A stretch of DNA of 33,742 nucleotides from the NCBI RefSeq assembly GCF_023218075.1, contig NZ_JALPTB010000068.1:1-33742 (forward strand), given 5' to 3'. The position numbers and the translations under genes were made by a program. A model generated the notes under the pieces. That model was not told the DNA's origin and did not search any database. It worked only from the letters and a program-made list of their open reading frames with translations. The stretch comes from Rhodococcus sp. HM1. Its GTDB lineage: Bacteria; Actinomycetota; Actinomycetes; Mycobacteriales; Mycobacteriaceae. Position 1 is the stretch's first letter; every line of letters begins with the position of its first letter. Below, in pieces: positions 25,310-33,193 of the stretch.

Positions 25310-25723
25310 TCAAATCCGGAGGGACGAGAACGGTTCCGCGGGGATGTTGCGAATCACGAACCAGCACAAGACGATCACCAGCACGATCTGTGGGGACCGT
25401 CGCCACTGGTACCACTGGACGTAGCGGCGGTCGCGGGCCCGTCCCACGGTCCACACCGCGAACGACCACAGCAGAACCACCACCGCGAGCACACCGACGG
25501 CGTTGTACCGCAGCGCCGACGGAACATCCAGATGCAGAAGCGAATACAACATGCGGGACGAACCGCAGCCGGGGCACCAGAGCCCGAACAGCGCGCGGGT
25601 GGGGCACGGCGGGATCGGTCCGCCCGGCGTGGTGGGGTCGGCCCACACCACGGCGGCGCACACGCACGCGGACAGGGCCGCCACCCCGGCGGGGGCGGCG
25701 AGCCTGCTCAGTGCGGCGTGCAC
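25310..25723 (-). CDS. DUF2752 membrane protein
   Basis: 137 aa with three hydrophobic segments (about 10-30, 70-92 and 110-125). It contains the family hallmark PTRALFGLWCPGCGSSRMLY followed by LLHLDVPSALRYN, in which CPxCGxxR is the conserved signature. The function of DUF2752 is unknown; it is common in actinobacteria. GTG 25723 has GAGGA 8 bases upstream. It is the last gene of a minus-strand operon after the GNAT gene (22 bp gap). Its stop codon directly abuts that of the WD40 remnant. Confidence 0.88.
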   Translation of the reverse strand: MHAALSRLAAPAGVAALSACVCAAVVWADPTTPGGPIPPCPTRALFGLWCPGCGSSRMLYSLLHLDVPSALRYNAVGVLAVVVLLWSFAVWTVGRARDRRYVQWYQWRRSPQIVLVIVLCWFVIRNIPAEPFSSLRI

Positions 25724-25745
25724 GGTCGTGGTCCTCGCCCGGTGT

Positions 25746-26348
25746 TCAGGGTTGCGCGGAACTGTCGGCGACCCGCGCCTCGAGGCGAGCGCGGGCGAGC
25801 GGCCAGTCGTCGTCCGTCATGGAGAACAGCGCGGTGGTCCGCCAGCTGCCGTCGCGCCGGCGACGGTGCTTGCGCAGCAGTCCCTCGAATTCGGCACCGA
25901 GTTTGGCGATGGCCCCGCGCGAGTGCGCGTTGCGTTCGTCGGTGTGCCACTCGACGCGCACCGCGCCGAGCTCCTCGAAGGCGCGGCGGAGCAACAGCAG
26001 TTTCGATTCCGCATTGACGCCGGTGCCCTGGGCGGCGCGCGACAGCCACGTGTAGCCGATGACGAGTTTCCGGTGGGCGGGGTCGATCCCGTAGTAGGAG
26101 GTGGTGCCCACGACCGAATTCGTGCGGATGTCGACGATCGCGTACGGCAGGCGATCGGAGTCGTCGAGCGCGGCGCGCACGAATGCTTCGGCGTCGGCGA
26201 GTTCCTCGATGATCACCGATGTCCACCGGAAGATCGCCTCGGCGTCGTCGACGGCAGCCAGCAGTCCCGGAGCATGCTCCATGGTGAGCGGCTCGAGGCG
26301 GACGAGGGTGCCTTCCAGAGTGGGTTGCCGGTACCAGGATTCGCTCAT
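25746..26348 (-). CDS. GNAT-family N-acetyltransferase
   Basis: 200 aa of the RimJ/RimL-like (Acetyltransf_3) type. It opens QPTLEGTLVRLEPLTMEHAP. The central strand VVGTTSYYGIDPAHRKLVIG leads to YTWLSRAAQGTGVNAESK, which takes the place of the acetyl-CoA loop (Q/R-x-x-G-x-G/A). VRVEWHTDERNAHSRGAIAK and LGAEFEG follow, the usual end of the fold. It should acetylate an amine, either a protein N-terminus or a small molecule; the substrate is unknown. ATG 26348 overlaps the stop of the GT87-like gene (ATGA), so translation is coupled. Confidence 0.9.
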   Translation of the reverse strand: MSESWYRQPTLEGTLVRLEPLTMEHAPGLLAAVDDAEAIFRWTSVIIEELADAEAFVRAALDDSDRLPYAIVDIRTNSVVGTTSYYGIDPAHRKLVIGYTWLSRAAQGTGVNAESKLLLLRRAFEELGAVRVEWHTDERNAHSRGAIAKLGAEFEGLLRKHRRRRDGSWRTTALFSMTDDDWPLARARLEARVADSSAQP

Positions 26349-27715
26349 CGGGCACGTCCAGCGGTCGTCATCGGCCTGGTCCTTTCGGGAGCCGGGGCGG
26401 GGGCACGCATCCGCAGGGGTGCGCGCGCGAACACGACGAAGAGTACGACCAGCAGGATCGCGCGTCCCCACACGCCCACCTGGGTGAGCAGCATCGCCGT
26501 GGTCATGTCGCGCTGACCGGCGGTGGCGGCGAACCAGAGGAAGACGCCGACGCCGATCGCGACGTCGGCGATCAGGTACGCGGCGACGAGCGACCACCGG
26601 ACGCGCACGAGCACCAGCAGGGGCAGCAACCACAGCGTGTACTGCGGGGAATGCACCTTGTGCAGCAGCAGGAACCCGCACAGCATCGCCGCACCGATCG
26701 CGATCCACGGGTACGTGCCCTCGCGCCGGTAGCGACGCCAGCCGATCGCCAGGGCCACCGCGAAGGACACGCAGATCAGCAACGGCGACAGGACGGAGAC
26801 GAGATCGTTGTAGGCGGGGGTGACCTCGGTGCCCTCGTAGCCGCCCAGCAGCGGGCGCAGTCCCCAGAACCAGATCGAGTTGCTCGTCGAATCGGCCGCG
26901 CGGTTGCTCTGGAACTCGAAGGACGCGCGCCAGCCCGGGTAGCCGAGCAACGCGAACGGCAGGTTGACGGCGACGACGGTCGCGCCACCCGCGGCTGCCA
27001 CCGCTACGGCGCCGCGCACGTCGAAGCGAGCAGCCGCTCCGGCGCGGTCGGCCGGGTCCCGATCCGTGCGGTCACCGCGGGTCAGGACATAGGCGACGAG
27101 TGTCAGCAGGAAGATCCCGGGATAGAGCTTCAGGCAGCAGCCGATGCCGAGCAGCACCGCGGCGAGCACCCCGCGGGTACGCAGCGACCAGCGTCGGGTG
27201 GCGACGATCGCGATCGCGCCCACCGTCGTCGCGACGACGGGCAGGTCCCAGTTGTGGAACGCGTACAGCACGAGCGGGGGCGTCGCCGACCAGAGCAGCG
27301 CGGCCCAGCCGGCGAGCCGGCCCAGCATCCACGCGGTGAGCAGACCGAACGGTGCCAGCAGCAGCGCCGACCAGAACAGGAATTCCGCATCGGTGTGGGC
27401 GGGGACGGCCCCGAGCCACATCAGCACACCGCTGAGCACCGGATATTCGACGGTGCCGCCGACGAGGTGGCCGGTGGCGGTGATGGCGCCGTCGAGGAAC
27501 GGGAAGCGGTGCAGGTTGATGTCCCGTCCGATCCACAGTTGCTGGATGTCGGAGTAGCAGACGTCGGCATCCTTGACCGATTCGAAACGCAGAGTGCGGC
27601 CGAGCTCGTCGAAACGCGGTCCGGCGCAACGTGCCTTGTTGAGGTAGCCGAGGACGAGCGTGACCGCGCACAGCAGGACGGCGACGAGCGCGGGGATCCG
27701 GGTGCTCGTGCGCAT
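26345..27715 (-). CDS. GT87-type mannosyltransferase-like membrane protein
   Basis: 456 aa with about 10-12 membrane helices. It shares landmarks with the protein at 21668: CYSDIQQLW, VEYPVLSGVLMWLGAVP, YAFHNWDLPVVATTVGA, CCLKLYPGIFLL, VNLPFALLGYPGW and HKVHSPQYTLWLLPLLVL. It lacks the long hydrophilic N-terminus. A polyprenol-phosphate-sugar-dependent transferase role outside the membrane is expected from the family. I prefer ATG 27715 with GTGAGGAAC just before it over the in-frame GTG 27724, which has no ribosome site. First gene of an operon with GNAT and DUF2752, divergent from rpsF. Confidence 0.85.
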   Translation of the reverse strand: MRTSTRIPALVAVLLCAVTLVLGYLNKARCAGPRFDELGRTLRFESVKDADVCYSDIQQLWIGRDINLHRFPFLDGAITATGHLVGGTVEYPVLSGVLMWLGAVPAHTDAEFLFWSALLLAPFGLLTAWMLGRLAGWAALLWSATPPLVLYAFHNWDLPVVATTVGAIAIVATRRWSLRTRGVLAAVLLGIGCCLKLYPGIFLLTLVAYVLTRGDRTDRDPADRAGAAARFDVRGAVAVAAAGGATVVAVNLPFALLGYPGWRASFEFQSNRAADSTSNSIWFWGLRPLLGGYEGTEVTPAYNDLVSVLSPLLICVSFAVALAIGWRRYRREGTYPWIAIGAAMLCGFLLLHKVHSPQYTLWLLPLLVLVRVRWSLVAAYLIADVAIGVGVFLWFAATAGQRDMTTAMLLTQVGVWGRAILLVVLFVVFARAPLRMRAPAPAPERTRPMTTAGRAR

Positions 27716-27770
27716 GTTCCTCACCCTAGGTGAATTTCGCTGGTCAAGGCGTGGTCATGTACCCTTCTTG

Positions 27771-27845
27771 GGTTGCTGACGCAACGACCCTCCTGTCACG
27801 GATCGTCCGTGACCGTTCACAGTCCATGGGAGGTGATGAGGTCTT
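27771..27845 (+). promoter_or_regulatory. rpsF leader with two hairpins, possible S6:S18 leader
   Basis: GGTTGC-TGAC-GCAAC (27771-27785) and CACGGA-TCG-TCCGTG (27797-27811) can form consecutive hairpins ahead of the strong site GGAGGTGAT (27829-27837). ACCG follows the second hairpin. Many bacteria control rpsF through an RNA bound by S6:S18 that exposes CCG near a hairpin, so this leader could serve that role. TACCCT at 27760 is a possible -10 element. Confidence 0.4.
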
Positions 27846-28133
27846 ATGCGTCATTACGAATTGATGATCATCCTGGACCCCAGCCTGGATGAGCGCACTG
27901 TCGCTCCCTCGCTGGAGACGTTCCTCAACGTGATCCGCCAGGAAGGCGGCAAGGTCGACAAGGTCGACGTGTGGGGTAAGCGTCGTCTCGCATACGAGAT
28001 CGCCAAGAACAGCGAAGGCATCTACGCGGTGATCGACATCAGCGCGACGCCTGCTGCCGTTGCGGAGCTGGATCGCCAGCTCGGCCTGAACGAGTCGGTG
28101 CTCCGCACCAAGGTTCTGCGCAACGACAAGTGA
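27846..28133 (+). CDS. rpsF: 30S ribosomal protein S6
   Basis: 95 aa, the normal actinobacterial length. It begins [19 protein letters not shown] and contains the conserved [20 protein letters not shown], ending [11 protein letters not shown]6 pairs with S18 on the platform of the small subunit. ATG 27846 has GGAGGTGAT 8 bases upstream. First gene of the rpsF-ssb-rpsR-rplI operon. Confidence 0.97.
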   Translation: MRHYELMIILDPSLDERTVAPSLETFLNVIRQEGGKVDKVDVWGKRRLAYEIAKNSEGIYAVIDISATPAAVAELDRQLGLNESVLRTKVLRNDK

Positions 28134-28197
28134 GCCTGTCGGCGCCTGACCGTAGGCTCGGGCGCATCAGGACTCCACACACAGCAGGAGGAACCAC

Positions 28198-28716
28198 ATG
28201 GCAGGCGACACCGTCATCACCGTGGTCGGCAATCTGACCGCCGATCCCGAACTGCGTTTCACCCCGGCGGGTGCCGCGGTCGCGAACTTCACCGTCGCGT
28301 CCACGCCCCGCGTGTTCGACCGTCAGTCCAACGAATGGAAGGACGGCGAGGCTCTGTTCCTGCGCTGCAACATCTGGCGTGAGGCAGCGGAGAACGTGGC
28401 CGAGAGCTTGACCCGTGGCTCGCGCGTGATCGTGCAGGGCCGGCTCAAGCAGCGCAGCTACGAGACGCGTGAAGGCGAGAAGCGCACTGTCGTGGAGCTC
28501 GAGGTCGACGAGATCGGCCCCTCGCTCCGCTACGCGACGGCCAAGGTCACCAAGGCCGGCCGTGGTGGCGGCGGCGGTGGCTTCGGTGGTTCCTCCGCAG
28601 GATCGGGCGGCGGGCGCGCAAGCGCCGGCGCGAGCACCGGTGGCGACGACCCGTGGGGCAGCGCTCCGCAGGCCGGCTCGTTCGGTGGTCCCGGGGACGA
28701 CGAGCCCCCGTTCTGA
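28198..28716 (+). CDS. ssb: Single-stranded DNA-binding protein
   Basis: 172 aa. The OB fold spans about 1-115 ([19 protein letters not shown], then [20 protein letters not shown] and [17 protein letters not shown]). A Gly/Ser-rich linker follows (about 120-155), and the acidic tip DDEPPF recruits replication and repair partners. It protects single-stranded DNA at forks. ATG 28198 follows AGGAGGAA. It lies between rpsF and rpsR as in other actinobacteria. Confidence 0.96.
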   Translation: MAGDTVITVVGNLTADPELRFTPAGAAVANFTVASTPRVFDRQSNEWKDGEALFLRCNIWREAAENVAESLTRGSRVIVQGRLKQRSYETREGEKRTVVELEVDEIGPSLRYATAKVTKAGRGGGGGGFGGSSAGSGGGRASAGASTGGDDPWGSAPQAGSFGGPGDDEPPF

Positions 28717-28757
28717 TCCGACCTCGATCGGAACATCCAGAAATACGGAGAAAGACC

Positions 28758-29000
28758 ATGCCTAAGGCGCCTGCGCGCGACAAGGTTTTGAAGAAGAAGG
28801 TCTGCACCTTCTGCAAGGAAAAGAACGTGCAGATCGACTACAAGGACACGACGCTGCTGCGTAAGTACGTCAGCGACCGCGGCAAGATCCGCGCTCGCCG
28901 CGTCACCGGCAACTGCGTGCAGCACCAGCGCGACATCGCTGTTGCTGTGAAGAACTCTCGTGAGGTCGCCCTGCTTCCTTACGTTTCGACGGCTCGCTGA
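28758..29000 (+). CDS. rpsR: 30S ribosomal protein S18
   Basis: 80 aa. [20 protein letters not shown], then [20 protein letters not shown], is the conserved S18 core. The CTFC pair and later Cys suggest the zinc-binding (C+) form, unlike cysteine-free S18 paralogues induced under zinc limitation. ATG 28758 is preceded by GGAGAAAG. It partners with S6 from the same operon. Confidence 0.96.
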   Translation: MPKAPARDKVLKKKVCTFCKEKNVQIDYKDTTLLRKYVSDRGKIRARRVTGNCVQHQRDIAVAVKNSREVALLPYVSTAR

Positions 29001-29016
29001 GGAAAGGGAGGAACCG

Positions 29017-29472
29017 ATGAAGCTCATTCTGACTGCTGACGTGGACAACCTCGGTGCGCCTGGCGACACCGTCGAGGTCAAGGACGGCTACGGCCGCAAC
29101 TACCTGCTGCCCCGCGGCCTGGCGATCGTCGCCACCCGTGGTGCCCAGAAGCAGGTCGAGGGCATCCGCCGTGCCCAGGAAGCGCGCGCCGTGCGCGGCC
29201 TGGATCACGCCAAGGAGCTCAAGGAGACCATCGAGGGTCTCGAGAGCGTCTCGCTGAGCGTCAAGACCGCCGGCGACTCGGGCAAGCTGTTCGGCTCGGT
29301 CACCGCCGCCGACGTTGCCGGTGCCATCAAGGCTGCCGGTGGCCCGGTCGTCGACAAGCGCATCATCGAGCTGCCCAAGGCTCACATCAAGGCGACCGGC
29401 AAGCACGCCGTCGTCGTGAAGCTGCACCCGGACGTCACCGCGAAGTTCACCCTGAACGTCGTCGGCGCCTGA
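29017..29472 (+). CDS. rplI: 50S ribosomal protein L9
   Basis: 151 aa. The N-domain signature is [20 protein letters not shown] followed by [17 protein letters not shown] charged connecting helix (about 40-80) and the C-terminal rRNA-binding domain ending [16 protein letters not shown] complete it. ATG 29017 has GGGAGGAA upstream. Last gene of the ribosomal/ssb operon, followed directly by a strong terminator. Confidence 0.97.
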   Translation: MKLILTADVDNLGAPGDTVEVKDGYGRNYLLPRGLAIVATRGAQKQVEGIRRAQEARAVRGLDHAKELKETIEGLESVSLSVKTAGDSGKLFGSVTAADVAGAIKAAGGPVVDKRIIELPKAHIKATGKHAVVVKLHPDVTAKFTLNVVGA

Positions 29473-29483
29473 TTCCGGCTCCC

Positions 29484-29518
29484 GAAGAGCCCCACGCACC
29501 AAGTGCGTGGGGCTCTTC
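29484..29518 (+). terminator. Terminator after rplI
   Basis: GAAGAGCCCCACGCAC (29484-29499), loop CAA, and the exact complement (29503-29518): a perfect 16-bp stem 11 bases after the rplI stop. The downstream tract is GTCGTCTAT, only weakly T-rich. Confidence 0.88.
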
Positions 29519-29523
29519 GTCGT

Positions 29524-29770
29524 CTATCCACAACCCTGTGGATAGACATGCTCCGATGTGACCTACGGCATATCGTTTCGGGAACGAAGCAGCGAACACG
29601 CCCGGTGTGCGACACGCCGAAATCGTCGTTGTACACAGTTGTGAAAAGCGATTTTGGGCCGATGACCTGGTCGTATCCCAAGTGTGAGATGTGTTGTCCC
29701 CAGTTTTTCCACAGGAGGTGCACAAGCGTGTCCTCCCCTTTCCACATTTCATCCACAGATATGTGCACAA
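29524..29770. promoter_or_regulatory. Cluster of DnaA-box-like 9-mers upstream of dnaB
   Basis: This gene-free, relatively AT-rich stretch holds at least eight 9-mers with one mismatch to TTATCCACA or TTGTCCACA. They are CTATCCACA (29524-29532) and its inverted copy (29537-29545), TTGTACACA (29629), TTGTCCCCA (29694), TTTTCCACA (29705), CTTTCCACA (29738), TCATCCACA (29749), and TTGTGCACA on the minus strand (29762-29770). The first two form a perfect 9-bp inverted pair 4 bases apart. The last lies just before a candidate dnaB promoter. It could bind DnaA to control dnaB or to titrate DnaA. It is probably not oriC, because no dnaA or dnaN is beside it. Confidence 0.6.
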
Positions 29771-29776
29771 CCCGAT

Positions 29777-29805
29777 TTGGATCGGCGCGTCGGAGTCCCT
29801 AACGT
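29777..29805 (+). promoter_or_regulatory. Candidate dnaB promoter
   Basis: TTGGAT (29777-29782) and TAACGT (29800-29805) are 17 bases apart, about 115 bases before the dnaB GTG. The DnaA-box-like cluster ends 6 bases upstream, a position suited to regulation. Confidence 0.35.
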
Positions 29806-29918
29806 CGAGCGAGCCTGCACGCTGAATGTCGGTGGGGGCGAGTAGAACGTGTGTACGGACATACGCGTCGACCACGCCCTACCGAACGTGGAACGCGGAT
29901 GGGGAAGGATGGCATCGC

Positions 29919-32900
29919 GTGGCTGTTGTGGACGATCGAGGCCATTCCGACTACAACGAACCCCCGGAAGAACCGGGCGGCGACTTCGGTCGGCAGCCTC
30001 CCCAGGACATGGTCGCGGAGCAGTCGGTGCTCGGCGGCATGTTGCTCAGCAAGGACGCCATCGCAGACGTCCTCGAGGTGCTGCGGCCCGGCGACTTCTA
30101 CCGGCCCGCCCACCAGGTCGTCTACGACTCGATCCTCGACCTCTACAGCCGCGGTGAACCGGCCGACCCGGTGACCGTGTCCGCCGAACTCGACCGCCGC
30201 GGCGAACTCAAGCGCATCGGCGGCGCCGCCTACCTGGTGACACTGACCCAGACGGTGCCCACGGCCGCCAACGCCGGCTACTACGCCGAGATCGTCGCCG
30301 AGAAGGCAGTGCTGCGCCGCCTCGTCGAGGCGGGCACCCGCATCGTCCAGTACGGCTACGCCGGCGCCGAAGGACAGGACGTCGCCGAGGTCGTCGACCG
30401 CGCCCAGGCCGAGATCTTCGACGTCGCCGAGCGACGCACCACCGAGGACTTCGTTCCCCTCGAGGAACTGCTGCAGCCGACGATGGACGAGATCGACTCC
30501 ATCGCCAGCCGCGGCGGCATCTCCCTCGGTGTCCCCACCGGATTCGCCGAACTCGACGAACTCACCAATGGCCTGCACGCCGGGCAGATGATCATCGTCG
30601 CCGCGCGCCCCGGTGTCGGTAAGGCGCTCGCGCTGGACACTCCCCTGCCCACCCCCACCGGGTGGACCACGATGGGCGAGGTCGCGGTGGGCGATCTGTT
30701 GCTCGACGCCCACGGCGCGCCGACACGCGTCGTCGCCGCGACGCCGGTCATGACCGGCCGTCCCTGCTACGAGATCGAATTCTCCGACGGCACCGTCGTC
30801 GTCGCCGACGAACAGCACCAGTGGCGCACGGTCGCGGGGATCCGCACCACCGGCGAGCTGGCCGCGACCGTCGCGGACGGTCACGTCGTCGCCAACAGTG
30901 CGGCGCTGCAGTTGCCGGACGCGGACCTGCCGGTCGCGCCGTTCACGTTGGGTGCGTGGCTCGGTGGGCCCTCCGAGGACCCGGACCTGCACATGCGGAT
31001 GGAAGGCGACGGCGACTTCGCCGAGGAGCTGATGACGCTCGGCGCCCACATCCCCGAGGCCTATCTGCGAGCCTCGGAACGGCAGCGCCGCGACCTGCTC
31101 GCCGGAGTCCTCGATGCCGGGGCCACCGTCGAGGACGACGGCACCGTCCGTTTCGAGAGCGACTGTCCGCGCTTGCTCGAGGACATCGCCGAACTGCTCG
31201 CCGGCCTCGGCTACACCCGCACCCTCGAATCCGGTTCGGTGTCCTTCACCGCCGACGACGACGTGTTCGTGCTGCCCAGCAAAGCCCTGCAGCACAAGGA
31301 GAACCGTCGCGCCGTCGCGCAGGAACGCCGCGTCGTCGCGGTACGGCCCGTCGCGTCGGTGCCGGTGAGGTGCGTCGAGGTCGACGGCGAGCACCTGTAC
31401 CTGGCGGGCCGGTCGATGGTCCCCACCCACAATTCGACGCTCAGCATGGACTTCATGCGGTCGTGCTCGATCAAGCACGGCATGGCGTCGGTCATCTTCT
31501 CCCTGGAGATGGGCAAGACGGAGATCGTCATGCGTCTGCTCTCCGCCGAGGCGAAGATCAAGCTCGGCGACATGCGGTCCGGCCGTATGACCGACGACGA
31601 CTGGACGCGCCTGGCCCGACGGATGAGCGAGATCAGCGAGGCCCCGCTGTTCATCGACGACTCCCCCAACCTGACGATGATGGAGATCCGCGCAAAGGCG
31701 CGGCGGCTCAAGCAGAAGCACGACATCCGTCTCATCGTCATCGACTACCTGCAGCTGATGTCGTCCGGCAAGAAGGTCGAGTCGCGTCAGCAGGAAGTCT
31801 CCGAATTCTCGCGTAGCCTCAAGCTTCTCGCGAAGGAACTCGAGGTTCCGGTCGTCGCGGTGTGTCAGCTCAACCGTGGCCCCGAGCAGCGCACCGACAA
31901 GAAGCCGCAGGTTTCGGACCTCCGCGAGTCGGGCTGCCTTCCCGCGAGCACGCGGGTGCTGCGGGCGGACAACGGCTGCGAGGTCACCCTCGGCGAGTTG
32001 CTGGAGTCCGGGGAACAGCCGGAGGTGTGGTCGCTCGACGAGCGCATGCGCATGGTCGCCCGTCCGATGGTGAAGGTGTTCCCGTCCGGGCGCAAGGAAG
32101 TGTTCCGGCTGACGCTCGATTCGGGTCGTCGGGTCGAGGCCACGGCGAACCATCCGTTCCTCACCGTCGACGGCTGGATTCCGCTCGGCGAGCTGATGGC
32201 CGGCGAGCGTGTCGCGGTTCCCCGCGCCCTGCCTGCTCCGCTCGAGGTCGTCGAACTGTCGGACGACGAGGTGTTCGATCTCGCGGGTCGTGCGGTCGCG
32301 CAGGGTTGTGTTCCCGCACAGGCATTTTCGCTGCCGAAGGCTCAGGTTGCGGCGTTCGTCTGCCACGTCTGGGAGGACGGCGGCGAGGTCGCGTGGGATG
32401 CCGAGGCCGCGCGCGCGGTGATCCGCTTCCCGTCCGCCGGTCGGCGGCTCGCGGACGACCTGGCCCGCCTGCTCCTACGGATCGGTGTGTTCGCGCGGAT
32501 CGTCGAGACCGCTGCGGGCTGGGGCGTGGTCGTCACCGGCCGCGAGAACGAGGCCGTCTTCCTGCACGACGTCGGCAAGTACGGCACCGCAGCGCAGTGG
32601 GTGCTCGCGCAGCTCGGCCCGAAGCTGGTGCGGCACAGCGCCGATACGGTCACCCCCGAGATCGAGGCCGAACTCGCCCGGCTCCTCGCGGTCGAGAACC
32701 TCGCCCCCGCCGAACTGGTCGCCGCCGCGGTATCCCGGTCCGCATCGGGTGCACGATCGAGCCTGGCGCAGGTCGCCGGTGTCCTGGACACCGCCGACAT
32801 CGACATGGTCGCGACGAACAACGTGTTCTGGGACGAGATCGTCTCCATCGAGAGCCTCGGCGAGCAGGACGTGTTCGACGGAACCGTCCCGGGCACCCAT

Positions 32901-33116
32901 AATTTCGTGGCCGACGGCATCTCGGTGCACAACAGCCTCGAGCAGGACGCCGACATGGTCATCCTGCTGCACCGTCCCGACGCGTTCGAACGCGACGACC
33001 CGCGCGGTGGCGAGGCGGACCTCATCGTGGGCAAGCACCGTAACGGTCCGACGGCCACGATCACGGTTGCGCACCAGCTGCACCTGTCACGCTTCGTGGA
33101 CATGGCGCGAGGCTGA
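29919..33116 (+). CDS. dnaB: Replicative DNA helicase DnaB with two inteins
   Basis: 1065-aa precursor; removing the two inteins leaves a 462-aa helicase, the normal size. The N-terminal domain contains DMVAEQSVLGGMLLSKDAIA. The RecA-like core has Walker A ARPGVGK|ST, split by intein 1, then SLEMGKTEIVMRLLSAEAK, Walker B LIVIDYLQLM, QLNRGPEQR, and DLRESG|SLEQDADMVILLHR, split by intein 2. The hexamer unwinds DNA ahead of the replisome. GTG 29919 (VAVVDDRG) has AAGGA about 9 bases upstream; an upstream in-frame ATG at 29826 adds non-conserved residues. Since intein 1 interrupts the ATP-binding loop, the unspliced protein should be inactive. Confidence 0.96.
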   Translation: MAVVDDRGHSDYNEPPEEPGGDFGRQPPQDMVAEQSVLGGMLLSKDAIADVLEVLRPGDFYRPAHQVVYDSILDLYSRGEPADPVTVSAELDRRGELKRIGGAAYLVTLTQTVPTAANAGYYAEIVAEKAVLRRLVEAGTRIVQYGYAGAEGQDVAEVVDRAQAEIFDVAERRTTEDFVPLEELLQPTMDEIDSIASRGGISLGVPTGFAELDELTNGLHAGQMIIVAARPGVGKALALDTPLPTPTGWTTMGEVAVGDLLLDAHGAPTRVVAATPVMTGRPCYEIEFSDGTVVVADEQHQWRTVAGIRTTGELAATVADGHVVANSAALQLPDADLPVAPFTLGAWLGGPSEDPDLHMRMEGDGDFAEELMTLGAHIPEAYLRASERQRRDLLAGVLDAGATVEDDGTVRFESDCPRLLEDIAELLAGLGYTRTLESGSVSFTADDDVFVLPSKALQHKENRRAVAQERRVVAVRPVASVPVRCVEVDGEHLYLAGRSMVPTHNSTLSMDFMRSCSIKHGMASVIFSLEMGKTEIVMRLLSAEAKIKLGDMRSGRMTDDDWTRLARRMSEISEAPLFIDDSPNLTMMEIRAKARRLKQKHDIRLIVIDYLQLMSSGKKVESRQQEVSEFSRSLKLLAKELEVPVVAVCQLNRGPEQRTDKKPQVSDLRESGCLPASTRVLRADNGCEVTLGELLESGEQPEVWSLDERMRMVARPMVKVFPSGRKEVFRLTLDSGRRVEATANHPFLTVDGWIPLGELMAGERVAVPRALPAPLEVVELSDDEVFDLAGRAVAQGCVPAQAFSLPKAQVAAFVCHVWEDGGEVAWDAEAARAVIRFPSAGRRLADDLARLLLRIGVFARIVETAAGWGVVVTGRENEAVFLHDVGKYGTAAQWVLAQLGPKLVRHSADTVTPEIEAELARLLAVENLAPAELVAAAVSRSASGARSSLAQVAGVLDTADIDMVATNNVFWDEIVSIESLGEQDVFDGTVPGTHNFVADGISVHNSLEQDADMVILLHRPDAFERDDPRGGEADLIVGKHRNGPTATITVAHQLHLSRFVDMARG
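30624..31433 (+). other. Intein 1 in DnaB: class 3, Walker A site
   Basis: 270 aa (precursor residues 236-505), inserted between Lys and Ser of GVGK|S. It begins with Ala (ALALDTPLPTPTGWTTMGEV) rather than Cys or Ser. It carries the class 3 Trp-Cys-Thr set: Trp302 in ADEQHQW (block B), Cys485 in VRCVEVDGEHLYLAG (block F) and Thr503 in MVPTHN (block G). Ser506 is the +1 nucleophile. The middle keeps eroded LAGLIDADG-like segments, FTLGAWLGGPSED and RDLLAGVLDAGATVEDDG, where the GDG and DTDG-type acidic positions are lost. The homing endonuclease is therefore probably inactive and shortened. Confidence 0.88.
31935..32933 (+). other. Intein 2 in DnaB: class 1, before SLEQDAD
   Basis: 333 aa (precursor residues 673-1005), inserted between RESG and SLEQDAD. 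It has Cys1 (CLPASTRVLRADNGCEVTLG), block B ATANHPFLTVDGW with Thr and His, block F DVFDGTVPGTHNFVADG, and the terminal His-Asn of ISVHN before Ser+1: a standard class 1 set. This is the same site as the Synechocystis DnaB intein. The endonuclease region is recognisable (LPKAQVAAFVCHVWEDGGEV), but the first LAGLIDADG block is missing or collapsed into LAGRAVAQGCVPAQAF, and the second reads WEDGGEV where WATDG is typical. Cleavage activity is doubtful. Confidence 0.9.
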
Positions 33117-33193
33117 GCCGATAGACCGCGGCGGTGCCGCTGCGTGCGGTTGCTCCGCCGTCCGTCATCTCGGATTGAACCCAGGTGCGTCCG

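Noticed and set aside
29524..29770. Chromosomal origin oriC
   Set aside because: DnaA-box-like 9-mers are clustered here, but actinobacterial oriC lies between dnaA and dnaN and neither gene is present.
30624..31433. Insertion sequence in dnaB
   Set aside because: The insert is in frame, has no terminal repeats, and carries intein splicing blocks at both ends.
29799..32366. Long minus-strand open frame opposite dnaB (855 codons)
   Set aside because: It is the mirror of a GC-rich coding strand: low-complexity Arg/Asp/Gly/His translation, no motif, and it covers a certain gene with two inteins.
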